Source: Prorocentrum cordatum
Lineage: Eukaryota > Sar > Dinophyceae > Prorocentrales > Prorocentraceae
DNA: 64,000 nt
Direction: 5' to 3'
NCBI GenBank assembly: GCA_963575745.1
Contig: CAUYUJ010017995.1
Location: 22,501-86,500 of the forward strand
In this document: positions 8,450-18,265 of the stretch, one piece after another
How the letters are laid out: each line of letters begins with the position of its first letter
How positions within the stretch are numbered: the stretch's first letter is position 1
Notes under the pieces: model-generated
Database searches by the model: none
Told to the model about the DNA's origin: nothing
Seen by the model: only the letters and a program-made list of their open reading frames with translations
Program-made: the position numbers and the translations under genes

Positions 8450-9850
8450 GTTCAGAAGGGGCCTTGGACCCCCCAGAGGCTCACAAGCTGGCCCAAGAGG
8501 CGCCCAAAGCGCCCCACGTTGTCTGGAAGGTGGCTGAAGAGCGCACTGAGATGGCTTCCAGACGAGCCACGAGCGCTCGAAGACAGCCCAAGACTGCTTC
8601 TAGACGGCCACAAAGGCATTCAAGACGGTCCAAGAGGCCGCCGAGAAGGCCCTCCAAGGGCAAAAATCATACATTTCCCATGGGAATCCGTATATTTCCT
8701 GGATATTTGCTTCTCAGTCCTACCAGCGGCCGCGACGGCCCAAGAGGTTACCAAAATGGGCCCCAGACGGCTCAAGAGGCCTCCAAGAGGGCCCCCAGAC
8801 GGCCTGATGAGAGCTTCGCGCAGCCCAAGAGAGCCTCAACACGGCCCAAGAGAGTACCCAGGAACCCCGAGGGGGCCACCGGAGGATCCCTACATGGTTG
8901 GCGATGGCCCCCCGAGGGCCCCAAGACGGGCTCAGGTCCCCATGACGGGCGAAGAGGGACCCGGAGCGGCCGAACTGGGCTCCCAGAGGGTCCAAAAAAG
9001 ACCCACCATGACCCCCTGAAGACGGTCCAGGAGGCCGCTGAGAAGGCTCCGGGTGCAAAAACTAGCATTTCCGATGGCAAGCATTCATTTCTATGATATT
9101 CGCTTCTTATGTTCCATCGGCGGCCACGTCGGCCCCAAAAGCTCCCCAAATCGGCGCCGCACGGTTCACGAGGCCCCCAAGAAGGCTCCAAGACAGCCTC
9201 AAGAGAGCGTCGAGCAGCACAAGAAAGCTCCAAAACAGCCCGAAAGAGTCCCCAGGGGGCCCGAGGGAGCCACCGGAGGATCCCTACATGGTCGGAGAGG
9301 GCTCCATGAGGGCCCCAAGACGGCTCAACTATCCAAGACATGCCAAGAGGGGCTTGGGACAGCCGAAATGGGCTCCCAGACGGGCCACAAAAAGGCCCCA
9401 AATGACCCCCCCACGACTGTCCAAAAGTCCGCTGAGAAGGCTCTCCAAAGGCAAAAATCAAGCACTTCTCGTGGAAAAACGTATATTTCTGGGAGCTTCG
9501 CTTTTCAGGTCTACCAGCGGTCGCGACGGCCCAAGAGGTTACCAAAGTGGACCCTGGACGGCCCCAGAGGCCCCAATGAGGGTTCCAAGACGGGCCGAAG
9601 AGAGCTTCGAGCGGCACAAGAGAGCTACAAGACGGCCCAAGAGAGCCCCCAGGAAGCCCGATGTGGGCCACCAGAGGATTCCTACATGGTCGGAGAGGGC
9701 CCCAGGAGGGCCCCAAGACGGGCTGACCTCCCCACCACGAGCCAAGAACGGCTGAAATGGGCCGTCAGACGGGCCAATAAAAGGCCCCAAAAGACTCCAA
9801 AGGAAGGCCCAGAAAGGCTCCAGAGACTGCCACAATGCTTCCGAAAAAAG
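8450..9850 (+). repeat. Modular repeat block 3 with a 396-bp higher-order period
   Basis: Degenerate CCAAGANGGCC words arranged in a higher-order tandem repeat of about 396 bases. A GCAAAAAT(C)A module starts at 8660, 9055 and 9451. TACATGGT(C/T)GG followed by a GAGGGCCCCAAGACGG phrase recurs near 8892, 9287 and 9683. About three units are present. The period is 132 codons, which keeps frames in register and yields open frames of up to 390 codons; I do not treat these as genes. Confidence 0.75.
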
Positions 9851-9904
9851 GCTCCCGGCACGCGTTCGAGTAGGCACCCGTGTACTGGGTGCGTTGAGAG
9901 AAGA

Positions 9905-10172
9905 GAGGAGGAGGATGACAAGGAGGAGGAGGAGGAGGAGGAGGAGGAGGAGGAGGAGGAGGAGGAGGAGGAGGAGGAGGAGGAGGAGGAGGAGAGGAGG
10001 AGGAGGAGGAGGAGGAGGAGGGGGAGGAGGAGGAGGAGGAGGAGGAGGAGGAGGAGCAGGAGGAGGAAGAGGAGGAGAAGGAAGAGGAGGAGGAGGAGGA
10101 GGAGGAAGAGGAGGAGGAGCAGGAGGAGGAGGAGGAGGAGCAGGAGGACGAAGAGGGGGAAGAGGAGGAGGG
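9905..10172. repeat. (GGA)n purine tract
   Basis: About 270 bases of almost uninterrupted GGA/GAG trinucleotides on the plus strand, a pure polypurine/polypyrimidine tract able to form triplex or G-rich structures. Poly-Glu, poly-Arg, poly-Gly, poly-Ser, poly-Pro and poly-Leu frames here are not genes. From 10172 to 10450 the sequence stays purine-rich without clear features. Confidence 0.95.
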
Positions 10173-10459
10173 ACATTGTTCTTGTAATATTTTCTTGTTC
10201 TCTGATTCTCTGGCTCGGGGAGGGATGATGAGGACGAGGAGGAAAGGGGAGCGCAGGATGAATAGGGCACACCGAAGAGCGGGGAAGACATGGAGGAGGA
10301 GGAGAAGGAGGAGGAAGAATAGGAGGAGGAGGTGAAGGAACAAGGATCCCTTTCAGGGAGACGCCGACGAGGAAAAGGATGAATATATGATGGTGGACAC
10401 AGGGAGAACGGGAAGAGGAGGAGGGTAAGGGGACTGCAGTGGACTGGGGGTAATGACGG

Positions 10460-10468
10460 CGATAACGC

Positions 10469-10513
<45 letters not shown>

Positions 10514-10745
10514 CGATGACTATGCCGACGCCGACGCCGACGACGACCAACAAGATGTTGATGATGCGGATGATGATGCTTAAACATACGACGCAGATAA
10601 TGGCGATGGTGATCACGATGTTGATGATAATGGTGCTACTGGTGATAATGATGATTGTTGTGATGGTGATGGTGAAGGTGACCATGACGATGACGATGAA
10701 GATGACGGGGATGAGAATGACACTAATGACGATGATCATGACCCC
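10460..10745. repeat. GAT/GAC-rich trinucleotide tract
   Basis: Begins as about 14 perfect ATG/GAT repeats (10468-10512) and degenerates into mixed GATGAC and GGTGAT words. No gene is called. Confidence 0.85.
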
Positions 10746-10750
10746 TAGCT

Positions 10751-10830
10751 TGAACTTGAGCGCGCGCGAAGCGCGCGATGGTTCTAGTGTATATATATAT
10801 ATAGATATACATATGTGTGTGTGTGTGTGG
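10751..10830 (+). repeat. Hairpin element with TA/GT microsatellite tail, copy 2
   Basis: Second copy of the element at 8291: TGAAC, a TGA-type spacer, GCGCGC, GAA, GCGCGC, GAT, then GTTCTA, followed by a TA repeat and a (TG)n run. Arms are slightly shorter than in copy 1. The shared order (arm, GC palindrome, arm, TA tail) supports a common origin. Confidence 0.6.
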
Positions 10831-10959
10831 GTGGAGGGGATGGTGGTTCGTTCGAGGTGGGTGGGAATGGGACGGGGGAGTGGGGGACTTCGCGAGGCTG
10901 ATATCCACTCAGGTGTGCTCCCATGCGTGGTCGGCGGTGTTATGACTAGGTGGACGCCC

Positions 10960-11285
10960 TGGCGGAAGAGGAGGAGGATGACTAGGCAGCGGGTGAGGAA
11001 AAGGAGGACGAGGAGGAGAAGGAGTAGGAGGCGGAAAAGGAGGATGAGGAGGAGGAGAAGGAAGAGGAGGAAGAGGAAGAGGAGGAGGAGAGCGAGGAGC
11101 AGGAGGATTACAAAGGGGTGGCGTGAGGAGGAGGAGGAGGAGGAGGAGGAGGAGGAGGAGGAGGAGGAGGAGGAGGAGGATGAGGAGGAGGAGGAGGAAA
11201 CGGAGGAGCTGGAGGAGGCGGAAGAGGAGGCGGAGGAAAAGGTGGAAGAGGAGGAGCAGGAGGAGGAGGACGAAGAAGATGAACG
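10960..11285. repeat. GGA/GAG purine-rich tract
   Basis: Second long polypurine tract, most regular at 11125-11180. All open frames are low complexity. From 11286 to 11627 nothing recognisable is seen apart from two loosely similar phrases containing GACTGTTGCG and GGCTGTTGCG. Confidence 0.9.
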
Positions 11286-11627
11286 GACGTAGAACGAAGA
11301 TGACCATTTGTAAACCCACAACGCGTAAAGATGCTGCATTAAACCCTCTTTCCACAGGTCACTACCAGAGTTTCTGCTGATTGAGGGCAGCGCCCCGTTG
11401 GAAGATAACCGTCCTGCAATTCCTAAATCTTGTCAGATTGCAGTTCCTTGGACTTCAGCGTTGCGAATCACAGCGTGGCTGTTGCGCCCCGCAAATCGTA
11501 AGTCGAGCCAGGACGCAGCCATTGGGACCGCAACACCGAGAATCAAAGTGACTGTTGCGTCCTGACCATCCTGAATTGTGCCAGAACGCCAGTCCTGGGA
11601 CCCCAACCGTACGAACTTTCAAACCGA

Positions 11628-11880
11628 GTGTGCGCGGTGCTTGGGCGAGAATCATATTCTGAAAAATGATCCGCCCTACATGTTTGAAGCTGTCGCAAAC
11701 TTATGCAACGAATGTGCGCGGCGCCGAGGCGAGAGTCACATTTAGAAAACGACCTGCCCTCCACCCGTGAAGCTGCTGTGGTATTCTAAGACGAATGTGT
11801 GCGGCGCTGAGGCGAGAGCCAGATCTTCAAACAGATCTGGTCTCCATCCGTGAAGCGGCTTGCAATTTTCGAGCTTCCGG
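11628..11880. repeat. Diverged 83/84-bp tandem repeat, three copies
   Basis: Units start at about 11628, 11712 and 11795 with (A/G)TGTG(C/T)GCGG. Each contains GGCGAGAG(T/C)CA-like and CC(A/G)CCCGTGAAGC-like phrases. Copies are clearly diverged. No gene is seen. Confidence 0.6.
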
Positions 11881-12039
11881 ATCATAGTTGGCGAGGAAGT
11901 GTCATGGGAAACGCCTGGCCCGCCCTACCGACACGTCTGAGGGTGCGACAAGGGTGGAGTTGTTTCAGTGGCTTGCGCCATTCCGCCGACGCCCACAAGG
12001 AGTGAATGTTTGAGACGATCGTGGAAGTTGTATCTTGGG

Positions 12040-12690
12040 TCAGGGTCTCTTGGAATGCCTCTCTGGGGCCTCTTAGGGAGCTCTTGGGGGCGTGTGGGAA
12101 GCTTGTGGGGGCTTCTGTGGGGCTTCTCGGGGACGTCTTGCAGGCCTCATAGGGCTTCTTGGAGGGCCCTCGGGGGCTTTTGGGGGGCTCGAGGGGCCAT
12201 CTCGGTGGGAACGGCTCGAAACGTCAGTTCGTATTCCCCCTCTTGGGCTTTCTTGGAGCACTGTTGGGGCCCTCCAGGGGGGCTGTCTTGGGCCGTCTTG
12301 GGGGGCCCCTGGGGCTGTCTTTGGGCTGTCTTGGGCTTTCTTGGGGCCTTCTTGGAGGCATCATGGGTCGTCTTGGGACGATCTTGGGGGCCACTTTGGC
12401 CGTCGTGCTCGCGGTCAAAACGTAAAATGCGAATGTGCTGAAAATGTATGTTTTTTTTCCAAGGGAAAGGGATGATTTTGGCCTCCTGGGGCCCTCTTGG
12501 AGATCCTCTGGAGTCGCCTTTGGGCTGTCTTGGGGGCCACGTGGGCCATCTTGAAGCCATCTTGGATCGTCGTGGGGCTACCCTGGGCCGTCATGACGCT
12601 CTCTTCGATTGTCTTGGGACTCAGTCTGGGCCCTGTGGGGCTGTTTTGGGGCTTCTTGGGGGCTCCGGAGGCCCCGAGGGTGCGTTGACG
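12040..12690 (-). repeat. Degenerate CCAAGANGGCC modular repeat, minus orientation, block 4
   Basis: The same family as blocks 1-3 but inverted: the plus strand reads GGCC(T/G)TCTTGG words. The A/T-containing GGCAAAAATCAT-type module (compare 8660) is present in reverse near 12415-12480, and the GGGGAATACGA-type module in reverse near 12220-12245. Open frames on both strands are repeat artefacts. From 12690 to 13008 no gene or clear repeat is seen. Confidence 0.75.
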
Positions 12691-13008
12691 AGCTCTCCCC
12701 CCCTCTTCCCTAGAGTGGTATACACGCCTTCTCACCCCCTGGCAGGCGGGGGTCGGCGGATTCAGAAGGAAAAGAGCTCGCTCGCTCTCGCCCATTCAGA
12801 TCGATGTCTCACTGATCTCCCGTCTCAGAACCAGGGGGGGGGGGAGCACAAGTTGTATGCAGTCCCCTCCACTTGCCAGCTCTAGGAGAGCCTCACATGC
12901 TGGCAGATGCAACAGTGAGTTGCCTTCCCGGGGGCCTGGCCATTGAACTCAACGGGCACGGTGCACATTGGGGGGCGGGGTAAACGCTTTCCGCTCACCC
13001 CAATCCTC

Positions 13009-13039
13009 AAACCCTAAACCCTAAACCCTAAACCCTAAA
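13009..13039. repeat. Interstitial telomere-like repeat, short block
   Basis: About four tandem CCCTAAA units, the complement of the TTTAGGG telomere repeat. Isolated single units also occur near 13232 and 13805. The short open frame between them (13057-13314) has no recognisable product. Confidence 0.9.
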
Positions 13040-13312
13040 TTCCCAAGCACCTCGTTGTGCTTCTGCCCACCCCACCGCGCATCACCGTCGCCGTCTACGA
13101 GAGACAGGGCTTCTCTGAGATGCTTCAGCTGGTTGCCCGACTGGGTCGTCCTGGTAGCCTAGGGCTACCTAACCCCACGCTTGGGGATCTACGATGCAAA
13201 GATAAACCATGCTTGATCTTCGAAGAGTACAACACCCTAAACCCGGGGACCTTTCGTCCTCGGATGTCCCTCTACATGTCTCCGACACGTAAAAACACGT
13301 GTGGGGCGCTCT

Positions 13313-13594
13313 AAGCGCTTCTGGGCGCACTTGGGAGCGCCTGGGAGCGCGCTTGGGAGCGCTTGGGAGCGCCTGGGAGCGCCTGGGAGCGCTTGGGAAG
13401 CGCCTGGGAGCGCCTGGGAGGGAGCGCCGGGGAGCGCCTGGGAGGAGCGCCTGGGAGCGCCGGGGAGCGCCTGGGAGCGCCGGGGAGCGCTTGGGAGCGC
13501 CGGGGAGCGCCGTGGAGCGCCTGGGAGCACCTGGGAGCGCCTGGGAGCGCCGGGGAGCGCCGGGGAGCGCCGGGGAGCGCCTGGGAGCGCTCGG

Positions 13595-13626
<32 letters not shown>

Positions 13627-13775
13627 TCGCCAGGGAGCTCCTGGGAGCGCTTGGGAGCGCTTCGGAACGCGCCGGGAGCGCGTGGGAGCGCCGGGGAGCG
13701 CCTGGGAGCGCCTGAGAGCGCTTGCGAGCGCCAGGGAGCGCCTGGGAGCGCCAGGGAGCGCCTGGGAGCGCTTGG
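13313..13775. repeat. 10-bp satellite (GGGAGCGCCT), about 46 units
   Basis: A decamer repeat, mostly CTGGGAGCGC with CCGGGGAGCG-type variants, running about 460 bases. It is flanked on both sides by telomere-like sequence. Open frames rich in Gly/Ala/Trp/Glu or in Arg/Ser/Gln/Ala/Leu/Pro are products of the repeat. Confidence 0.95.
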
Positions 13776-13982
13776 AATGCATTTGGGAATTTAGGGGCCA
13801 ACGGCCCTAAACCCTAAAAGGCTTTAGTTTGGGAGGTTGCCGGCCATGCGGCCGGGGGTGGGAAGATGTTGCACCTCCTGCCCCCTTCGCCAAGCTTGCT
13901 CGGGTCGGCTAACCGCCCCCCCAATCAAGCTTGCCGAAGGGGGGGCAGCATTGCCTGGACTGTCGGCCGCTGCGCGCCCGAG

Positions 13983-14087
13983 AAGCCCTAAACCCTAAAC
14001 CCTAAACCCTAAACCCTAAACCCTAAACCCTAAACCCTAAACCCTAAACCAAGGATAGGGTTTAGGGTTTAGGGTTTAGAGGGTTTA
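13983..14087. repeat. Opposed interstitial telomeric arrays
   Basis: About nine CCCTAAA units (13984-14050) are followed after about 8 bases by about three TTTAGGG units (14058-14083) on the same strand, so the two arrays can fold into a hairpin. The orientation, C-rich array then G-rich array, is opposite to that expected for end-to-end telomere fusion. Confidence 0.9.
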
Positions 14088-14639
14088 AGTTGCAGGGCAA
14101 AGCGACGGAGCCTAGGAGGAAGAAGTCGAGATGGATAACCTCGGAGCCTTTCGCCGTGGCTGGATCACGTGCAGCGTGCTCATCCTCCTCCTCCTCTCTC
14201 TCGGCACTGTGTGCGCGTTCGTTCCCACACGCTTGGTGAGGAAGAGAACGGCTTTCAAGTGCAACCGGCATTCGCGTTACGACGGTGGTTCTTGAATCAT
14301 GCGGCCCGCTCCCATCTTCTCCCTCCCCCCCAAAAAAAAGTGCAGCGTGCTCATGGCGCGTCCAACGCGAGGCTGAGACCCATGCTGGGTGGCGTCGCAT
14401 AAGACCCAGGACACGCCATACCGCAGGAGGAGGGGGCCTAGTAGCAATGCGCCGAAGAGGCCAAAGGAGACCACGAGCAGGCCCAAAGGAAGGGGCGGAG
14501 AGAGAACGCGGCAGCAGGGCGAAAGCCTCAGACGAATGCCAACTCCGTACAAGACATCCAATGCACTTGCCGAACTGGCCGAGGTATATTTCAACGGGCT
14601 GCCATATCAAAAGACTCCCCATGCACACATCATAAGACT

Positions 14640-14978
14640 CTATCCACATGCACACTGCGATATCATCATGGGACTCCACTGCGCTCCACCAACTTGCGCG
14701 CCGAGAGTGACGCTCTCCCCTTTGTCCCGTACAATTTCACCCACGATAGTCTTAATATTCATGATCTTGTCCTCCTGCTGGTAGAACGACGTGGGAATCT
14801 CTAGCGGTGGCTGCTCGTGTAGAGGATGATCTGGCTGCTCCACTGCTTTGATCAGGTCGCTGGCTAGCACCGAGTCGTCTTGAACCAGTGTTGCCCCTCG
14901 CAAGCTCAGCAAAAATCGTGATTCTTGGGCTTGTTCAACTGGTCGAAGCACGGGGAGACTGCTATCTCGCGTGCCCAA
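14640..14978 (-). CDS. Unidentified coding-like fragment
   Basis: A 112-codon minus-strand frame with no ATG start of its own, the listed start being a TTG. Unlike nearby frames it has balanced composition: PVEQAQESRFLLSLRGATLV, SVLASDLIKAVEQPDHPLHE and MNIKTIVGEIVRDKGESVTL. It could be an exon or a retroelement relic. I do not recognise it. The neighbouring minus frame 14062-14679 is Pro/Arg/Ser-rich and less convincing. No other feature is seen between 14090 and 15010. Confidence 0.25.
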   Translation of the reverse strand: MGTRDSSLPVLRPVEQAQESRFLLSLRGATLVQDDSVLASDLIKAVEQPDHPLHEQPPLEIPTSFYQQEDKIMNIKTIVGEIVRDKGESVTLGAQVGGAQWSPMMISQCACG

Positions 14979-15049
14979 TGGCCTGTGAGATGTGGCCCTT
15001 CTATTGCGAAGGCCTGACGGCCAGTGCCGCCGACCCTGAAGGGGAACGA

Positions 15050-15084
<35 letters not shown>

Positions 15085-15099
15085 CTGGCGTGGGTCAGA

Positions 15100-15640
15100 A
15101 TCCTCAGGGATTCTGTTTGGGCTCTCTTCGGAGAGCTCTCAGAGGCCTCTGGGGGCAGTTTTGGGGGCCCTCTGGGAGCATCTTGGGAGCCTCTTGGGAG
15201 CCTCTTGGGAGCCTCGTGGGGCTTCCCGGGGGCCTCTTGGGGGCCTCTTGGGGCCTCCTGGGAGCCTCTCGGGGTCGAGGGCTCGAAATGTCCGTTTGGT
15301 TCCCCTGTATGGGCACTCTCTTGGAGCCTTCTTGGTGGCCTTTTGGGCCGTCTTGCAGGCGTCTTGGGTCGTTTTCGGGCCCTCTCTGGCCCATTTCGCC
15401 GTTGTGGAGCGTCGGGAAGCTGAAAAGGCGAGGAAAATCAATGATTTTTGCCTCTTAGGGCTCTCTTGGGAGTGCTCTTCGAGGCCTCTTGGGGCGTCTT
15501 CAGCCTTCTTGGGCCGTCTGGAGGCCGTAAAGACGTCTTGGACCGATCGTTCGGCGATTCGGGGTCCTCTTGGACCGTCTTGGGGGCCTCTTGGGGCACT
15601 CTTGGCTCGTCTTGGGATTTTTGTTGGGTCCCAGTGCACC
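15100..15640 (-). repeat. Degenerate CCAAGANGGCC modular repeat, minus orientation, block 5
   Basis: Inverted block of the modular family. The plus strand reads GGCCTCTTGG words, with a reverse copy of the GGGGAACCAAACGGACATTT module near 15280-15310 and an A/T module near 15425-15455. Preceded by a short (GAC)n run (15048-15085). Open frames are artefacts. Confidence 0.75.
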
Positions 15641-16011
15641 CCAGGGGGGTGGTAGTCTGACCCGGGAAGGGTGACCAAAGGGAAGGGGGTTCCCTTGGAC
15701 TCAATTGCGACGTTGCTCAATTTCGTTTTGGCTGGCGCGCGTGAGGAGGAGGACCCAGGAAAAGGGGAGGGCGGCGACGGGCCCAGGAAAAGAGAGGGAG
15801 CGGCGACGGCGACGGCGATGACGACGACGTCGACGAAGACGAGTCAAAAGGAACAGCCTCTTCCACACGCCGACAGGGTCGGCGGATTTCCTCCATTCTC
15901 ATGGCTCTGACGACCACCTGTCCGGGGCGTTCTTGTAATGCCAGTTACTAAGACGACGGTTAGAAACAAAATTCTCGCTGGGATCCCGCTTCTGGTCTTC
16001 GCATACTCCGC

Positions 16012-16452
16012 CTAGAATTTGTTGGCGTCCACCACTGCTTGGTGCGACCTGTCCAATATTGCTGTGCTCGTGGCCTTGTGTTCTAACAGTCTCATTCTGT
16101 CTTCTAGTTGCACGAGTAGATTTTTCATCATGGTGATAGTGGACACGTCGTCCATGTCCTCGTCCTCTTGCTGAAGGTCCTTCTTGATTTTCTTGGCTTC
16201 CTGGCCTGCGGCTGCAAAGCAGTTGCTGCGATCTCGAACACAACAAGACTTGGGCTTATCCATATCGTTTCGGTGATGTCTGGCATGATGTGTAGGTGCC
16301 CAGTCAGACTCGAGCAGCTGAGCCCACGATGTACGCCTTCTAGGAAGCATTTGAAGAGACTGCTCAATAGGTTCGTGCTTCTGAAGTCGCCGCACGTGAA
16401 AAGATGGGAACAAGTAAGATAGTAGTTGGTCTCTGCGGATCTTGAGCCACAA
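16012..16452 (-). CDS. Unidentified ORF with a predicted coiled-coil end
   Basis: A 146-codon minus-strand frame starting MWLKIRRDQLLSYLFPS. Its C-terminal half (QEAKKIKKDLQQEDEDMDD, then TMMKNLLVQLEDRMRLLEHK) has heptad-like spacing typical of coiled coils. The upstream minus frame (16472-16717) has similar mixed composition, so the two may be decayed parts of one gene. No family is recognised. It abuts the truncated retroelement that begins near 16700. Confidence 0.3.
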   Translation of the reverse strand: MWLKIRRDQLLSYLFPSFHVRRLQKHEPIEQSLQMLPRRRTSWAQLLESDWAPTHHARHHRNDMDKPKSCCVRDRSNCFAAAGQEAKKIKKDLQQEDEDMDDVSTITMMKNLLVQLEDRMRLLEHKATSTAILDRSHQAVVDANKF

Positions 16453-16703
16453 GATAAAGACACCGAAACTTTCACCACATATCGGGCAAACACTTTATCT
16501 TAGGGTTAGCAATTTCAGTACTGAAGAAAACGCTGTCGCACAACAGGCGCTTTAATGTAGTAGCGAGGATACGACCTACGTGTAACTGACCGTGGCTCCC
16601 TCCAATCGTGTTTACGATGTGATTGCATAACATGTGTTGTGATGGCCTTGTAGAGCTGCACATACTTCCGTCCGCTAACGTTTCCCTGCGTACATTTTTG
16701 CCC

Positions 16704-16994
16704 TGGCGGACAGCCAAGAGCCTGAACCGCTACACAAAGGAGACCAAGCTCTTGGACGAGCTCGCCTGGATCCCGCCCAAGGTGATGGAGCTCGGGGCCT
16801 TCGTCGAGAGCAACCTGGAGGCGCTGGTCGGCGGCTGCCTGCCCGGCTGGCTAGCGACTGGCCGCGTCCCGGCCGCCGCCGCGTCGCTCCTCCGCCCGCT
16901 GCCTCAGGGAAGGCAGCCGGCCGCCGGTGGTCGCCCACGCAAGCGGCCCGCGGCCCAGGCGGCGACGGCGGCTGCCCGCCGGCGGACGCGGTGA
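16704..16994 (+). pseudogene. Tyrosine recombinase C-terminal tail of a 5'-truncated DIRS/Ngaro-like element
   Basis: The frame ending at 16994 contains WRTAKSLNRYTKETKLLDEL followed by AWIPPKVMELGAFVESNLEA. This corresponds to the end of dinoflagellate retroelement tyrosine recombinases: RGRW...S..RYEK, the Tyr being the presumed nucleophile, then a helical tail. It is homologous in position to RGRWRAAKSVARYEK at 63.27-63.29 kb. Similarity begins only at the Trp at 16704, so reverse transcriptase and most of the recombinase are missing. After residue 75 the chain is Ala/Pro/Arg-rich and stops with TGA overlapping the methyltransferase frame. Confidence 0.6.
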
Positions 16995-17776
16995 AGCGGC
17001 ACCTGCAGCGGCAGCATCGCCGCGCTGCCGCGCCAGGCCGGGCCCTCAGGCGCCGCCCCGTGCTGGAGCTCTTTTGCGGAGCCGGCAGGATCGCCGAGGC
17101 GCTGCTCGCCCGCGGCGTCGCCGCATTTGGGCTTGACTGGCAGCGCAGCCCACTGGAGGATCATGTGCTGCCTGCCTTCATCGCCACCGTCGTCGGCTGG
17201 ATCCGGTCGCGTGCGGTGGGTGCCGTCTGGCTGGGCACCCCCTGCACCAGCTGGACGCGAGCCCTGCGGCGCCCGCTCAGGTCGGACCGCTACCCGTTCG
17301 GGCTGCCCGACCTCTCATCGTCCGAGCAGGCTCGCGCCGCCGCGGGCAATGCCACGCTGCGCATGACAGTGATCATAATTCGTGAGTGCATCTCTGCCCG
17401 TGTGCCCGTCTTTTTCGAGAATCCACAGACCTCGCAGATCTGGTCGTGCCCTCCCCTCGCTCGCCTGTGTCGCCGGCCGTCCTGCCAGAAGTCAGTTCTG
17501 CATCAGTGTCAGTACGGCGCTGATTTCAAGAAAGCCACGACCATCATGTCTTGGGGTGCGGGCGCCATGCACCCTTTACAGCTTGTCTGCTCTGGAAAAA
17601 GAGGCATTTGCAGTCGCTCGGGCAATCGTCATGTAATTCTGGAGGGCAGCGATGAGCAAGGGCGAAAGCGCACTGCTGTCGCGTGTATCCTCGTCTCCTC
17701 GCCCAGGCTGCCTCGCGCTGTATCGTCGAAGCGTTGCACATTCAGCCTGGTCTCGCCCTCCAGTCTCTTGCCATGA
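16991..17776 (+). CDS. Retroelement-borne C5-cytosine-methyltransferase-like protein
   Basis: A 261-codon frame that overlaps the recombinase stop (GTGA at 16991-16994). Visible motifs: VLELFCGAGRIAEALLARGV (SAM-binding motif I type), GTPCTSW (motif IV type with the Pro-Cys pair), VPVFFENPQTSQIW (motif VI-like, ENP in place of ENV), and a C-terminal QYGADFKKATTIMSW block ending in CSRSGNRHVILEG. There is no ATG before motif I; the first lies at about 17361. Expression therefore needs a non-AUG start or a -1 shift from the recombinase frame. Cytosine methyltransferases captured by retrotransposons have been reported in dinoflagellates. Activity is not shown: no clear target-recognition domain is visible, and the tail after about residue 235 looks read-through. 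Confidence 0.65.
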   Translation: MKRHLQRQHRRAAAPGRALRRRPVLELFCGAGRIAEALLARGVAAFGLDWQRSPLEDHVLPAFIATVVGWIRSRAVGAVWLGTPCTSWTRALRRPLRSDRYPFGLPDLSSSEQARAAAGNATLRMTVIIIRECISARVPVFFENPQTSQIWSCPPLARLCRRPSCQKSVLHQCQYGADFKKATTIMSWGAGAMHPLQLVCSGKRGICSRSGNRHVILEGSDEQGRKRTAVACILVSSPRLPRAVSSKRCTFSLVSPSSLLP

Positions 17777-17853
17777 GATAGCCCGGTTTGCCTGCTCTCC
17801 GAGAATGGTTTCTTCTTTATATATACGGCCTGCGGCCAGTTGAACCTTCGGGA

Positions 17854-18265
17854 TCGGGTGAGGGTCGCACAGGTGGTCCTCTCGAGCGCTGTCGCGCTCC
17901 TCGTCCGCTTTGTCTCTGCTGCTCTCGCGCTTCTAGCTCAGTCAACGCCTGGCCCTGTGCTGTCCCAGATGGAAAAGGTGCCTGGCCCGGGAGCCGAAGC
18001 GAGCTGGTAGTTTTCACAACTGAGGGCTGAGCAGAGGCAACAGGTCGGACGTACTCATATCTGGCTCGAAGTTTTCCCCGTGGCCATCCCGACACGCCTT
18101 CTCGCCACTGCTTTTCGGGTGAGGGTCGCACAGGTGGTCCTCTCGAGCGCTGTCGCGCTCCTCGTCCGCTTTGTCTCTGCTGCTCTCGCGCTTCTAGCTC
18201 AGTCAACGCCTGGCCCTGTGCTGTCCCAGATGGAAAAGGTGCCTGGCCCGGGAGCCGAAGCGAGC

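Noticed and set aside
9053-10291. Open frames with poly-Glu, poly-Arg, poly-Leu, poly-Pro and poly-Ser
   Set aside because: They read through the 396-bp repeat and the (GGA)n tract. Composition follows the trinucleotide and nothing is conserved.
13984-14083. Head-to-head telomere fusion
   Set aside because: Fusion would give TTTAGGG units followed by CCCTAAA units. The order here is reversed.
16436-16452. CTTGAGCCA (reverse TGGCTCAAG) before the minus-strand ORF 16012-16452 as a relict spliced leader
   Set aside because: Only the last eight to nine bases match; the upstream 13 do not. An 8-mer match is expected by chance in 64 kb.
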